Shown: positions 12,540 to 25,590 of the stretch, in pieces
Layout: every line of letters begins with the position of its first letter
Position numbering within the stretch: the stretch's first letter is position 1
NCBI GenBank assembly: GCA_015501055.1
Contig: JADNYV010000066.1
Location: 1-64,000 of the forward strand
DNA: 64,000 nt
Origin: Mucidula mucida
Lineage: Eukaryota > Basidiomycota > Agaricomycetes > Agaricales > Physalacriaceae
Direction: 5' to 3'
Notes under the pieces: model-generated
Told to the model about the DNA's origin: nothing
Databases searched by the model: none
What the model saw: the letters and a program-made list of their open reading frames with translations, nothing else
Translations under genes and position numbers: made by a program

Positions 12540-13440
12540 TAGTTGTATTGCTACTGGGCTAGGTCCTCATTGCGCTTAGAGGTCTCCGCATCAACCGTAC
12601 AATATGGTTTACGGCACGGTTCATACGGTACACCCGTACCGGCGCCTTAACGTGCATTTTACAGTTATGGGTACGGTACAGGTCATGACTAGCAGGACAA
12701 GGAGGGACACTGAGCCAAGTTGATGTACCCTGAGGGATGCAACACGGCTACTACCTTTTACTCATAGGGCTGCGTTGTTTTGCTTGAGATTGATTTTGTT
12801 TCTGTAGACTCCGGCCCCGGCCGTGGCGCGTTGGATCTATTACACGTGCATGAAAGGCGCTATTATTATTACCTTGTGAGGTGCTTACCGAGATCGTGCG
12901 GCAACGGGACCACAACAACAACGTTGAGGGACTTCTCTACCGACGGAAAAAGCACTGACTTCTTTACTATTCCCTTGTACTACAGCTTGGCTGGCCCAGC
13001 TCCTCATGTGCCCAGGGGCTTAATACTACTACTACTACACATGATCAAAAGTAGCCCATCCTTACCGCGATCCAAGTAAGTAAAGAATTGGCAACATCTG
13101 AAATTATAGCAAAAACTGCGGGCATAGAAAAAGTGACATGCTGTAGGCTCCCCAACTAAATCTCCTATACTTCCTATGTTTATTGGCTATACCTCTTGAT
13201 TCATGTAGGGATTTACTCTTTTAGAGTAAGGACGGTCTACGGCGGTCCATCCAACATGGCCTGTACCAATGGACCATCAATTCAAAGACGTTTCTGTTAT
13301 GATACTATGAGCGGTCATTCTTGAAAGTCAATCAAGAAGCATACACGCACATTCTGAGGCTCTGAGCCAAGTTGCTGCGACTCCGACACCAGTTTTCATT
13401 TAGTGTGCTGGACGAACTCATCCTATTGAATTCATCAGAT
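12540..13440. repeat. Repeat-like non-coding stretch with GGTAC-rich palindromes
   Basis: No supported exon. Around 12600-12690 short inverted words (GGTACGG/CCGTACC, CATACGG/CCGTATG-like) recur, giving local hairpin potential, and 12830-13040 contains runs of TATTATTATTA and CTACTACTAC. This looks like the edge of a mobile element, but no matching partner end was found. Confidence 0.3.
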
Positions 13441-13449
13441 GAATTAATG

Positions 13450-14285
13450 ATCATAGTCAAAGCTGCAAACCTCTGATTTGGTTAACTTTTTTGCAAGGGA
13501 GGCCTTTGGGACACGCTAATGCAACAATCTGGTAAGCAAACACCGGTTTCTCTGAAAGTCTTACATATATGGGGATTTCAACACACACTATCTTCTTGAA
13601 GCTTGTGCGCGCCGTTGTAAAGGAGATCCTTGCAGGTACTGGTTGTGCTTGCAGGGAAGGCAGAACATTGATAGATTTATTGTGCTTTGTTACCAAGCAG
13701 GCAGGGAAAACGTGAGCGTCAACTTGTATGGCAATGTCACGGAGTTCCTTCGCCTTGTAAACCTTCTGCTCCAAGCGCCGGAGTTTGACTTGCTCCTGAT
13801 CCAGTTGTTGTTGCAATGCGTTGACACCTTCTATATGTTCAGACTTCTCAGCTTCCAGTGCGTTCTCAAACTCTTTGTGCTTGGGATACAGGAGAAGATG
13901 GTCCTAAAGGATAATCACACCAGACAGTGAACACAGTCAGAAAGCGCGCACCAGCAAGCCTGGCTCAGGTTTTGGCTCCATTTTGATTCTGCTAGGCGCT
14001 GTTTGTAACTCGTCCACCGCGCCGTGCAGAGAAGCCAACTCAGCCTCTACGGCTTGCCTCTTTGTCTGTTCTATCTCCAGCCGCTTTTCCAGACTTGAGA
14101 TCTTGCTGGACAACTTCATATTCTTGTCTTCCAAACTGCGTCGGTGTTCCTTTTTACTTTGGAACGTGTCAACTTGGCCAACAAGCAATACAATTTGGTC
14201 CTCTAGCCATTCCAGATGATTATTACTGTAATGGTTGCATCAAGTAGTCCGGGCAGATGTGTCAGAGTCTTGGCTACTCATGACA
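13450..14285 (-). CDS. Coiled-coil protein, unrecognised
   Basis: Leftward exons encode heptad-rich sequence: SLEDKNMKLSSKISSLEKRL, RLEIEQTKRQAVEAELASLH, then (next exon) DQEQVKLRRLEQKVYKAKEL. Between them is a short linker with KMEPKPEP, a psi-K-x-E pattern compatible with SUMO attachment. The two coil exons are separated by a plausible intron near 13890-13950. The gene could be a partner or relic of the HOOK-type gene on the opposite strand. No enzymatic domain is present and the complete ends are unknown. Confidence 0.4.
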
Positions 14286-15499
14286 GTGAAAAGGCAGTTT
14301 ATTATGAAAGCCGGAAGATCAGACCAGTCAGTAAGCAAAAACGTTGATCCGCAATAAGTCCACATGCAGACGAGACGACGCCTGTTCGCGCATGTACACA
14401 CCCGTTGAAGTCCAGGCAAGCGTTATTTGCGTCCAACCATGCTTTTGGAGATATTTTGTCGCGCCATGCTTGTCGAGTCTAGATGGTGCCAACATACACC
14501 GCGTGTTAAGAAGGAAAAGAACATTAGTTTGAGAGGACAAGTATATACACCCCTAGCCATGGCTAGCGCCCTTGCAATAACCTGGAGCTGGTTGAAGAAG
14601 TCCAAGTCCGGGATGTACACCTGGGTCCTTTAACACTTCAGCGATATCAAAGGGTATCAGCATCAATGCTACATACCGCAAGAACGGTCTAGGCGGTCCG
14701 TCCGCCAACCTCTTCTCTCACGTGTAATGTTCTTTTGTCCTACTCATTCAAACTGCGCGTACAATAGTTGTTTATCCGGCAATAAATATGACTGCACTTC
14801 GAAGAGGAAAGCCTAACCCACGCACCAAATCTACAGCAAACCCAGACCGTTGGATGTTGATGCACAGACATTTGGCTAGAAAAGTTGTGATACTGGAGTT
14901 GTCATCAAGCCTCTCCTGAAAATCCTCCCAATCCACAGGCGAAGCGCCAGCCCCTTCCTCTTACATAAACCTACCTGTGTACTTGAACGCCCAAAGGAGG
15001 CGAGCGACATGAAATGTTGAGAATCATGAGCATCACATCAAGATGGGAGCTTGAAAAGAGCCTATGTCAATTGCAGTGTCTGTAACACTTGCCGAGCACG
15101 GTTGGGGTATGTTATCACGAACGTCTGGGTTTGTTCTCAGTATGACTAATTGTGGCAATAGAATTTGGATGTGAACCTTTATCTGTGCTAAGACTTTTGT
15201 GAGGCGAGGGGGATTCATTGTGCCCAGGATGCGCCTTACGGTGTCCAGCGGCAATGCCCAAGCTGGTACTTTGTTCCCGGAAGGCCTCAAAGAAGCCATA
15301 AACACATCCATCTCATTGTGTTCTCTCGTTGTGACTAGGTTCCCCCCATCGACAAAGCTCTTCTCAAACCGTTATTTTCCTTTGAGGAATGTATTGTATT
15401 CTGCAAGATTGATGGTTATTTCTGCATTGATTGAGGTAGAGATTTGAGTCTGATATAGATCAAGAAATACAAAAAAAGGACCCAAAAGCTATAAAAACT

Positions 15500-16715
15500 G
15501 GAAGTCTGAGTAAGTGTTTAATCCAATAAATAGGCGGGGAGGGTGATACTAGAGACATAGATTTTATTGTAATCAACATTACTCCACCAAGGTTGCCGTG
15601 AGGATGGGGAGTGAGTGGATGAGAAATGCACTGCTGATATAGATGCAGTTGGTGATTCAGCCAGCCTTGGCCTAACTCTTCTTGACACAGGCTGATCTTC
15701 AACTGGATGTCGGACACCCCTAGGGGCAGGGGATGATGAGCTTAGAAGTGGGCGGGGCAGGATAACAATGGTATTGTGCCCAGAAGAAGATGGCCTCATG
15801 CTGTTAGCCGGCTGGACGGCAGTGCGAGTCGTGACATGCGCCAAAGGAGCAGAAGCAGTAGGGCAAGGTATTTCAAAGGGTGGGGGGGGGCGTGGGTCAG
15901 AACTTTGCGAGGCAAGTTTTTTGGCTGCCTTTGCCGTCAGCTCTGCTTCTCTCTTGCGCGCCTTCAGCCTGGCCCTCCTCCACTTCTTAGCTTTTGATTC
16001 AGATTTGATTTTTTGAACCTCATGCTCAAAAGACGTCGGCTTTAATCATTCAAGGTGAACTGAGAGGGTGTTCTCGGTCCTGCAGACTGGGCCTGACAAA
16101 AAGGTTAGCGTGAAACTTGGGAGAGGATGGAAGGTACATACACTCCTTTTTATGTTGATAGGCTTTCAATACGCAACCCTAAGAGGCGGTCACAATAGCA
16201 CAACCATAGAAGAATTGCTTGACTCACCTGTCCCCAAAGCTTTTTCTTGCATGGGCAAGCGATAACGACACTGGGCCTAACATCGTCATCACAACAGATC
16301 TATGGTGAGAAGGCAAAAAAGTTGGTTGACAAATAAGAGTTGGGAAAGTGATACTTACTGCATATGTAGTGTTCAGCTCCCAGCCGGGCTGGTCCTTTTG
16401 GTTGTTGCAAAACGTCTTGAATAGTTCTTGTGCATGTTCCCTTCCTTGTGCTTTGCCTAAAACACCCATACAAGTTTCTATAATGGCCTAGAGAAATCAG
16501 GTAAACAGAACTGGTGAGAATATTTGCATACCCGTTGGCGTTGCCCGTTGAAAAAATCAGGCAGGGGAGGTTGAAGCAGCTGCTTGAACATAGGAGTTAG
16601 GATGTCTTTCATCAATATGAAAATAGCTACAAAAATTAACCATCCACGCAGAATCATGGAGAATGAAATAACACACCGTGGAAGAGTAAAGGAAGAGCAA
16701 AGAAGCACGCACACG
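15500..16715 (-). CDS. Low-complexity unrecognised protein, weakly supported
   Basis: Leftward exons can be suggested: a segment with GVLGKAQGREHAQELFKTFC and NNQKDQPGWELNTTYA near 16370-16470, a basic stretch (AKKWRRARLKARKREAELTA) near 15940, and a long Ser/Pro-rich tail (15518-15850, PRPLLSSSSPAPRGVRHP). This composition suits a disordered nuclear or lineage-specific protein. Boundaries are guesses and no family is recognised. Confidence 0.25.
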
Positions 16716-16729
16716 GCGTGAGAAGTACA

Positions 16730-18840
16730 TCTACAGATCGGAGAGATTGGCTTATGCCCGGACTGACATAAGCCTTAAGGACTTGTCTTTTACCGTCATG
16801 GACAAACAGCAACAACGCCCATAGGAAGAAAATAAGCCCAATATTTGACAGGGTGTACCTCCCTTACAACTGTCTGGTGCTGATGTTGCAGTTACACTCT
16901 GTGTTCCGCTAGGAGCGCAGTCAATGCTGAAGTATCTACATCTTTAAATGAAGCATAAGTATCCGGATTCTTCCCATGTTCTCTCCATTTCTCATAATCC
17001 TTTCAGAACGTCTTGCTTTGCCCTTGGTTACCGGTTCAGCCAGTTGGGCAAGTCCTGACATGCACGGCAGAGTGGACATTGTCCTGGCCTCGCCGCAGTT
17101 GTGTCAAGTCATGGCTCGCAGCTGAACAGGTCCCTTGGGCGGGTAACACATTGACTTCATCAGAGTTACATGGAGCAGCAGTGATCAACAACTAGTAAGC
17201 CATTGGTAACATTTCTCTCTTCTTTGAATTCGGCGTTGCTTAGGATATATTCTGTTGGATATGTAAGCCCAGCACTTGCGCCGTACAAAATACTTACCTT
17301 ATATTGAAATAAACCGGTTTCTTGTCTTCTGTCAGAAACTGTTAGTAACTTGCTGTTGAAGGTAACAAGAGTGTTACCTCGTAAGTAGCAAATCCAATAT
17401 GTCACAAGCCAAAAGTTCGTTCTTGTGAGAGCGGCTACTTCCAGCACCCAAGGCAGTTATCTCTAACTGTTAGCCGGCGCTACTGGACTAATACACACAT
17501 ATGCGGACATGCGGTGGGATTAGGAATCTGTTAATCTGTAAACAGGAAAGGGGATGGGGGAATGTGTGATGATCAAACAGCGAAGTGCTGATCGACAATT
17601 AGGGATGTGTGGTAGGTGGTAGAAAGTAGTTCTGATCTTCTGTTAGCAACTGACTATAGCCACGTGACTAAACCAGGTACCACAGCAAGAACGAAAAGGA
17701 TAAAGTGTTTGCGTTCGTAAGACTAAGCTAGGCCAGGTGTATAAACGAGATCAGAACTAAAGTATAATGATGCTACGCTACTGCTTATATACTAGTAAGT
17801 CTGTGTTTGGGACTCCTTGTCCATATGTGTTTCCGCTAGGGATAACTCCACGCCCTTAACCCGGTGTTGTATGCTACTAGTCCGTGAAACCATTAAATAC
17901 AAGTAGTAACTGCATGTAAGTAATAATACTGAAACAACCATGTGTGCTACAAGTGTTGGTGGTGTGTATACAATAGGAAGTCTATGAGGTATCGGCATGT
18001 ATGATGTCATCTATGTGTTGGGCGTGTGTCCAACATGAGTACGGCTTTGGTAATGAAAAGAAGTATGATCAGTGACGAAACAGATGATGAAACAGTTCGT
18101 TGGTTGATAAGACAAGCCCCCGATAAGATATGATGAGATATGAAAATATGAAAATATGGCAATTCATAACACATTTGGGGTTTTATACTACTTTCTGTTA
18201 CAAAGAAATACAATAAATACATGATGTTTTGAACACATATTTGGTGGATAAAAAGCAGTGGAAATCACAAGATTTTTAGCATTTTTTGGCTTTACCAAAA
18301 CAGTCATAAAATACTGACTTTTGAGTCAAGTGAATTACAGTAAAATTTGCATAAAAAGTTATTGTTTTAAGGTGGTTTCCTTGATGCGGAATGCACTGCC
18401 AAATAAGGTATTTTCTAACCAAATTTGCACTTAAAAAATAGGGAGAAATTTTAATGTTTCTACAAGCCTGCGGCAATGCTAAATTAATGCAAAAAGAATA
18501 TATTTCTTACATTATTCTGCTCCATTTCCTCTTAACTAATTCTTAGATTTTTGCCCAAGTTTTCAATCTGTTTCAGGCAGTCAGACGAGTTGCAATCCCC
18601 GTAGTGTATGATTGCCACCCAACATGTTTATAAGGTCACTTATTACAGGCCATAAACCTCTTGTTGAAATACTATAGATGTTATTATAAAATGAACCAAC
18701 TTTCTATATATATTCTAAACTTTATTTTATAACAGAGTCTGCAACTTCATACAAGAAGTCATAGAATTGAGATGAGTAAGGATAGTCAAAGACAAAGTAG
18801 CTGGAATTAACCCAAGTAAGTAGTATATATGTCTAGTCTA
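16730..18840. other. AT-rich gene-poor stretch
   Basis: No convincing exon. Base composition becomes clearly AT-rich from about 17,850 to 18,800, immediately downstream of the cytochrome c gene. Nothing resembling a tRNA or an element end was recognised. Confidence 0.35.
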
Positions 18841-18861
18841 AAAGTAAAGGAGTATAAACAT

Positions 18862-19527
18862 CTACTTGCACTGAGATTCCACATAAGTCATGAATGAAGG
18901 TGCGGGAAGAAGAGGACTCACAGCATCCTTGAGATATGTGACAAGGTCATTCCTGTCCTTATCCTTCTTTAAGCCAGCAAAGGCCATCTTGGTACCAGGG
19001 ATATACTATGCGGAGGCTGGGGTCAGCAACATATGGGAGGACTAGGGGACAACGGGAGTGCAACCACGTCCAGGGAAAATAAGGCGGGACAATGATGTTT
19101 GATGCAGAGGAGCAGCGCGCACAAGATGTGGAGAAGCCATTGGACAGGCAAACACACCTTTTTGGGATTCTCCAAATACTCAAACAAGGTCTCCTCGTTC
19201 CACGTCACGCCCTTATTCACGTTCGCGGCGGTGTACGAGTATCCGTCGGACTGACCAGATTTACGCCCAAAGATTCTAGAAACTGGTTAGGATGTCGTCC
19301 GTGTACAAGACGAGACGGCGAAGGCCGTCTCATGGGTCGGAAGAGAAGAGAACGAGACTCACCCGCTCAAGTTAGGGCCGACCTTGTGAGCCTCACCCGC
19401 GCCAGTGGTATGGCACTGCGCGCATCGCGTCTTGAAGAGTCCAGCGCCCTTGGCGGCATCACCTAGCGAGCGCGTCAGCAACCCACGAATATACTGTATG
19501 ACGCGGCGTACCAGCAGAGTAAGGCAT
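18862..19527 (-). CDS. cyc1: Cytochrome c
   Basis: Five exons (19512-19527, 19363-19462, 19158-19275, 18922-19005, 18862-18870, read leftward) join in frame to give exactly 108 residues, the normal length for fungal cytochrome c. The haem-binding CAQCH lies at residues 18-22 ([20 protein letters not shown]), followed by [20 protein letters not shown] and [16 protein letters not shown]; the Met of GTKMAF is the second axial haem ligand. The protein carries electrons from complex III to cytochrome oxidase in the mitochondrial intermembrane space. The last exon is only nine bases (Cys-Lys-stop) and the first only sixteen, yet every splice site is GT-AG. No frameshift was found, unlike in several neighbours. 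Confidence 0.97.
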
Positions 19528-19529
19528 TG

Positions 19530-20400
19530 TCGACGTGTATGAAGGAGTAGAGGGAGGAGTGATGGATGGATGAAAGAAGGACGGAAAGTTTTTGAGCGGG
19601 GTCAAGCCGCACGTGATCATCCGCTCCGTTCCGTGGACCAATAAGAGAGGCCGAATTAGCCCGGGGAGTCGAGAACGGATCGAGATTTGCGGGGTATGCG
19701 GGCTGCTGTGAGGTTGGTGCAGCCGGCATTCGTGAGATTCGTGTTGAAGACGCGTACATATGCCGGAATGGAACTACAAGGTAAATGTGAAATCAATGAT
19801 GGAACGCGGCGCCGTAGGTATTCATCCAGCAAGGTATTGAATGGAGGCGGAATGAATCGGGGCGTGCGGCGCGTGCGGGATGGGCTTGCGGAGACAGGAG
19901 CGATTGGGCACGGGATCTTGAGTAGCCACAGCGGTGTGTAAGGTGGTCGCGCAGATCTAGGCGGTTCAATGTCGCATCGTCTGAAAGCGTACGGAGCCGT
20001 GATACAGACTGCTTGTACTCGTTATTGCCGCGGGCTCGCGTAGACACCAGTATTGAGACGCGGAATCCGGTGAACCATCTTGATCTGGTTGACATGGACG
20101 ATCTGTCAGTCAATCTGAGGATACCTGACTGAGCACCGGTCTTCAGCAAGCAGAATGGGTCCGAGCGGAAGGAAAGCTAAAGCATGCGTGATGTCGTCAC
20201 CGACTTAGTTTGCGCGTGTTATGTTCAGGAGACGATCATCCGTTGGTGTCGCACCACGACGACGAACAAAGTGGATAATCCACAATCAATTCAAGACGCA
20301 TCTGTAGAGGCCGCTACACTACCCAATCCGAACCAGCAAAGGTGCGTCGATAGCTCGCTTCTTTTTCCTGCTTCTGACCTCGTCCTAGGACACCGTAATC
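19530..20400. other. Intergenic region between cytochrome c and atg4 (divergent promoters)
   Basis: No supported coding exon. The two flanking genes point away from each other, so both upstream regions lie here. No TATA box or other site could be assigned with confidence. Confidence 0.4.
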
Positions 20401-20404
20401 AGAC

Positions 20405-22969
20405 ATGCCCTCCTCACCGCCTACCTCGCCCTCAACCTCCACCAAAATACCCAAGTTTCTACAACGCGACCGTTCAAAAAGTGTCAACACACCTTCTTCG
20501 TCTGACATTGAAGGCGGTGCGCCCCGACGTAAGAGTGGTCGATTGTTCAAGGATAAACATCCTCCGGTCCCACCACTAGCCGAATCTTCATCATCCACTT
20601 CCTCTCCCCCCATCCCTATACCCACGGCCCGCCCCCGACAATCCTCACCGCCCTCCTCGCGCCCCCTCTCCGATTCATCAACCTCAGGTCTCTCTCCCGG
20701 TGTAACCTCGCGTATCGGCGGCTGGATCGCCCACACCTTTTCCGGGTCAACTCAAGACCTCTCCCTTCCTGCACTTCTTGCCACCTCACCTCGGAAATCC
20801 CTCAATTCGTCCACATCATCTGCAGCGTCCTCTTCCAGCCGTCGTAATGCTATTCTGACTGCTGCCAAGACGGGTAAAGGCCATTTGGACAAGGCTGTCA
20901 GGTATCTGTTGGACAGTGACTCCACGCCGGATAGATGTACGGACATGATATGGCTCTTGGGCGTCGAGCACAAGGGATGGGATCCGACTAGTCCTACCCT
21001 GCCGCCACCCCCGCCCAGCGCATATCCGGGCCGGAAGAGTGAGTTTCGGTCCTCGACCTCTTCGCTCGATTCGATACCCCACGACCCGTCAGCCCAGTGG
21101 CCGCCAGACTTTTATCTCGATTTTGTGTCGCGCGTTTGGCTCACTTATCGATCGCAGTTTGCGCCTATTCGCGATGGAAGGTTAGCCGACTTGCAGTCTC
21201 CCTGTACACTATCACTGTCATCACCTCGTCCTGGCGCCTCGCCGTCTAGTCCTGCCCCATCTAGCGAGGTGTCACACACCTCACGTCATCTACATCTGGG
21301 TCTAGTCGCTTTAGTCGGGCGTCGAATGATTCTGATTCCACAACGTCCTCGCCTACATCCACTCTCAAAAAGTGGAGTAATTGGGGACGTGGCGAGCGAG
21401 GATGGACGAGCGACTCGGGTTGGGGGTGTATGCTGCGGACCGGGCAAAGTTTGCTTGCCAACGCGCTTGTCAACGTTCATTTGGGTCGAGGTGCGTAATT
21501 TGTCATATTATTTATTTGGCTCATATTTTTCAGATTGGCGTCGTCCTTCGACAGCTTCCCCACCAACACCCACTACGCAACGTATATACAGCTGCTGACT
21601 TGGTTCCTTGACACTCCAGATCCTCACGCACCGTTCTCTGTGCATCGCCTCGCACTGGCAGGCAAGGAGCTGGGAACTGATGTGGGCCAATGGTTTGGAC
21701 CAAATGTAGCTGCCGTGCCATGGAGCGCTGTGTACGCTCGTTCAACGATGGAGGAGACGGCTGTGGGATGGCAATTTATGTGGCAGGTGACAGCGGGCTT
21801 GTAGCCAGCGAGGTCCGCGCCTGCTCACATCCGACACGCCACAAGAGCAAGGACTGGGGTTCGCGTCCGGTTTATGTCTTATTGGAGTTCGGCTTGGAAT
21901 TGACGGGTTAATCCCAAGTACTACGAGACGATCAAAATGTATACACGTTCCCGCAAGCGTCGGTATTGCAGGCGGGCGGCCGTCGTCGTCGTACTACTTT
22001 GTGGGTAGCCAGGCGGACAATCTGTTCTACTTGGACCCTCATCATGCTCGCCTACCATCCTCTCCGACTTCCTGACGACGACCTTGTGGAGGCTCCCGGA
22101 CTGACGCAATTACAGACCCACTACGTCTCTGCGTATGCACCGTCTGAGCTGCGGACGTTCCACTGCGAGCGGGTGCGCAAGATGCCGCTGAGCGGGCTGG
22201 ACCCGAGCATGTTGATCGGTTTTCTCGTGCGGGACGAGGCGGACTTTGTTGATCTACGCGCGCGCATCACTGCGCTCCCGATGACTATCTTTACTGTCGT
22301 TGACGAGGCTCCGCGGTGGGGCGGGAATGGTGGCTGGGACGATGAGGACGAAGAGGACGACGAGATGATGGGCATGGAGAGTATAGACGATGATAGTTTC
22401 CAGGAAGAGGAGCTCGTAGAAAGGAGCATGCTTCGGGAGGAAGAAGTGGGTGGGCGTTCGTCGCGCGATACGGATCCTGAGGAGCCAATCACTCCACTGC
22501 CAGGGGGACGATTCGATGTGCCTGTCGTTGAGGCGTTGGATGACATTGAGGACGATGAAGACGGTGGCTGGGACGATCTTTCTGTGAATCGCCGTCTTCT
22601 GAGCCTCCCGCGCGGCATCACACACCTTCTTCGTCCCAGTCTTCGGCCTCGATTCCCCCTCCGCCAATACCGCCGGTGCCAAAGGTGAAGAAGACAAAGT
22701 CGAAAAAGACAAAGGAGAAGCCTGTGCCGGTGCCTATGGTCAAGTTTCCAGGTGAGAGTCCGTGGGATACGAGTAGTACAAGCGAGGATGGAGGTCAGTC
22801 TTTTCTTCTCTTGCTCTTCTCTGGTATTGACGCCCATCAAGGGACGAATACGTTTGTGGCGGAGAGGCAAAGGAGGCAGAGCATCAAGCTTCCTGTGAGG
22901 AGGGGCAAAGATGGAGGAAGAACGACCAGTGGCGGCGTGAGGGGTGTTTTGGTTGATGAGGTGGCATAA
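20405..22969 (+). CDS. atg4: Atg4 autophagy cysteine protease (peptidase C54), frame broken by small indels
   Basis: Atg4 trims the C terminus of Atg8 so it can be joined to phosphatidylethanolamine, and later removes it from membranes. A long Ser/Pro-rich N terminus leads to [12 protein letters not shown] and [20 protein letters not shown], then the catalytic-Cys block [19 protein letters not shown] near 21400-21440. After an intron (GTGCGT...TTCAG, to about 21533) comes DWRRP, then [59 protein letters not shown] and the catalytic DPHH. The conserved reading moves between frames near 21560, 21713, 21880, 21906 and 21955, each explained by one missing base. The acidic C-terminal tail ([10 protein letters not shown]) is usual in basidiomycete Atg4. 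One intron near 21204-21270 could not be fixed. Identity is certain; the breaks are probably sequence errors. Confidence 0.9.
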
Positions 22970-23448
22970 ATTATATATTGTGAATGAATGTGGGTGTATG
23001 CTATGATATGATACAGTATGATATGATAGGCGATGTATTATTCTTCAAAGCAATTAGTTGAAGCGTTGATCTTCGGATACTGCTATTCTATTCTGAATCA
23101 AAGCTACTACTTTGTGCGCTAGTGTCATGTCAAGGTGAAAGAGTAAATCGAAAACGTTGGAAAACACGACCAATAATAAACAATCGAGGATTCAAACATT
23201 AAACTTTGAAGCAAGAATCATCATCTAACGACTGAGATCGATAACATTGCAGGGCGAAAAGACGGTACAACTTGGTCGGAAAATGGCACATTAACAGAGT
23301 TATTCCGCAGACTGCCATTGGCGGCGACCCCAATGCGGGGAGACGAAACAGAACGCATGTGATTGGCCGAGGCCCGATCCACGTGATTGTCCCCTCCGGC
23401 TTTGCGCGACCTTGCCTTTGCCATCGTAGCTTCACTCCTACCACCATC

Positions 23449-24382
23449 ATGCAGACCGCTGCACGCCGTTTCTCCGCCGTTGCGCGTCGCCAGTTCTCAA
23501 CGACCCCTGCCGCACTCCAGGCGGCGGCGCTCGAGAAACCGGTGCTGGCGAAGGAGTTCAAGATTTACCGCTGGAACCCTGATGAGCCAGCCAAGAAGCC
23601 TGAGCTCCAGAGCTACACTATCGACCTGAATCAGACGGGGCCCATGATACTCGACGCGCTGATCAAAATCAAGAACGAGATTGACCCGACCTTGACATTC
23701 AGACGGAGTTGTCGAGAGGGCATTTGCGGCTCATGTGCGATGAACATTGACGGCCAGAACACCCTGGCGTGTCTCTGCCGAATCGACCGGGAACCGTCCA
23801 AGGACACCAAGATTTACCCTTTGCCTCACAGTATGTCGCCCTTACATTGTTCTCACGGTTTTACGTTCTGCAGTGTATGTTGTGAAGGACCTCGTCCCCG
23901 ACCTCACCTATTTTACAAGCAATACAAGTCGATTCAGCCCTATCTTCAGAATGATAACCCACCAGCGCAGGGTGCGTTCATATCTTCGATTTCCTTCCAT
24001 CTCTGACGTAGTGCCCCAGGCGAATTCCTTCAATCGCAGGATGACCGCAAGAAGCTCGATGGACTCTACGAATGATTCTTTGCGCCTGCTGCTCGACGTC
24101 TTGCCCATCGTACTGGTGGAATCAAGACGAGTACCTCGGACCCGCGACATTGATGCAGGCTTACAGGTGGATTGCAGACTCTAGGGTACGACACTTCTTT
24201 CGTTTTCAACGTAACGCTAACCCCTTGCTAGGACTCCTATGGTGCAGAGCGTAAGGAGAAACTACAGAACGAAATGAGTCTGTATCGCTGCCATACCATT
24301 TTCAATTGCTCGCGAACATGCCCAAGGGTTTGAACCCCGCGCGGCTATCGCCAAGATCAAGCTCGAACTTGCCGCTGATTAG
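23449..24382 (+). CDS. sdh2: Succinate dehydrogenase iron-sulfur subunit (complex II), with single-base deletions
   Basis: Exons 23449-23830, 23874-23971, 24020-24185 and 24232-24382. A mitochondrial presequence ([20 protein letters not shown]) precedes the ferredoxin domain with the [2Fe-2S] ligands in [20 protein letters not shown] and [10 protein letters not shown]. The second domain has the [4Fe-4S] motif ([18 protein letters not shown]) and the [3Fe-4S] and last cluster Cys in [14 protein letters not shown]. The subunit passes electrons from the flavoprotein to ubiquinone in the inner membrane. Reading the conserved protein requires one extra base near each of 23907, 24074, 24324 and 24343; without them a stop appears right after LDGLYE. 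The gene is essential for respiration, so sequence error is more likely than loss. Confidence 0.95.
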
Positions 24383-24399
24383 GTGCAGAGTCGTTGGCG

Positions 24400-25585
24400 G
24401 TAGGGAACCTGGAGCCCGGTAGCAGACACGTGTGGGCGTCGGTGTGCATATTTATTTTGTTTCATTGTCCTTTCGACACAAGCATGAATGTAATCATTGG
24501 AAGTAATTTCACGTCTATTCAGGAATGCATAAGGCTTTTGGTAGAATATCTTTTTTCCTCTGTACAGTCTTCTAGCAGGCGCTGGGGGAGGGCGAGATAT
24601 TTTAAGCTCCGTGCGCAAACGCAGACGGAAGACTTGGCATACAGTCTTTGATTTTGAACCTGATTCTAAAGCAACGAAACTTTTGGGCGAGCCTCGGTAT
24701 ATGACTTCTTACTTGGTTGATAACAACAACTCAAGTTTTCAGCTTGCAGCAGTATGGCTTAGGTGCTTGCTGCTTCGTCCAACGCTTCCACCACTTTTTT
24801 ATATCCTTTTGCTTGGAAGCACTCAGTGCGTCACCAGAAACTGTGAATCATCTGAAACGAAGTGAAAGGCAGCTGTTCTCAATTTTCGGAGGAAGGATCT
24901 CTTGATAGACGTCTTGAGAGGAAAACGGGAAATGAAGTCAACGATTATCCGGTCAAGGGCTTTGGTCACGTTTAGCTGGATATGGCGGCGTTCATTAGTC
25001 GCTTGCGTAGTCACTGGTTGCGTGCCGTGGTGTCTTAGCGGCAAGCAGCACACTGCTTCATCGCTCACAGGAACAATTTTTTGGCACACGGTAGGTGCCC
25101 GCTATAGTTTACTTCTCCTCCTCTTGTATTTTGTACACCCAAGGTTTCAACTCGGTACGAACCTTTTGCAAAACGGTTTCATATGCCTGAACCTACAGTA
25201 TGAACCTCATATATCAATGGGAAGTCTCTCAAAGCAATCTCCTGGTTTACTTTGACAGACACAGTAGCTGAACGGTTGGCTTCTGTGTTGATTTGTTCCA
25301 TTCGGATTGCAATTTTTGGATTTCTGTTAGCTTGATAAGTAGACAAATTGGTGTCCCGGTACACATCTGTTGTAATAGTATCAGTAGCAGAAAGCAGGAT
25401 GATAGCATAGCGGCTGTTCTCCTCATGTGTGTACTTTATCACTGCAAGGCTTTTTTGGCCGTGCTGTAAAGTCAGGCGCTTAGCCTTTCATTCGCATGTT
25501 CAGGTTCTCCAAATAACAGGTTTCAGAAAGCACAAATCCAAATGTCGGAGATACGCGTTGCTAAAATCAATGATACGCGCGACTG
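24400..25585. other. Intergenic region between convergent sdh2 and utp3
   Basis: No exon is supported. It contains one copy of a short dispersed repeat (24742-24773) described separately. Small uninterrupted frames here have no coding character. Confidence 0.4.
24742..24773 (-). repeat. Copy of short dispersed repeat with box-A-like core
   Basis: The top strand shows GCAGTATGGCTTAGGTGC; its reverse complement closely matches the copy at 38654-38686 (shared words AAGCCATACTG and GCAAG). Related copies lie at 31171-31200, 37251-37275, 37573-37602 and 38089-38112. The TGGCTTAG core resembles the A box of RNA polymerase III promoters, but no good B box was found beside it. Confidence 0.4.
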
Positions 25586-25590
25586 TCTGT

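Noticed and set aside
20405..23000. atg4 and sdh2 as true pseudogenes
   Set aside because: Each break is a single missing base, often in a homopolymer, while protein conservation on both sides is full. Essential genes decaying together is unlikely; sequence error explains it better.
24742..24773. tRNA gene suggested by the box-A-like TGGCTTAG
   Set aside because: No B box, no acceptor-stem pairing and no cloverleaf could be formed around it.
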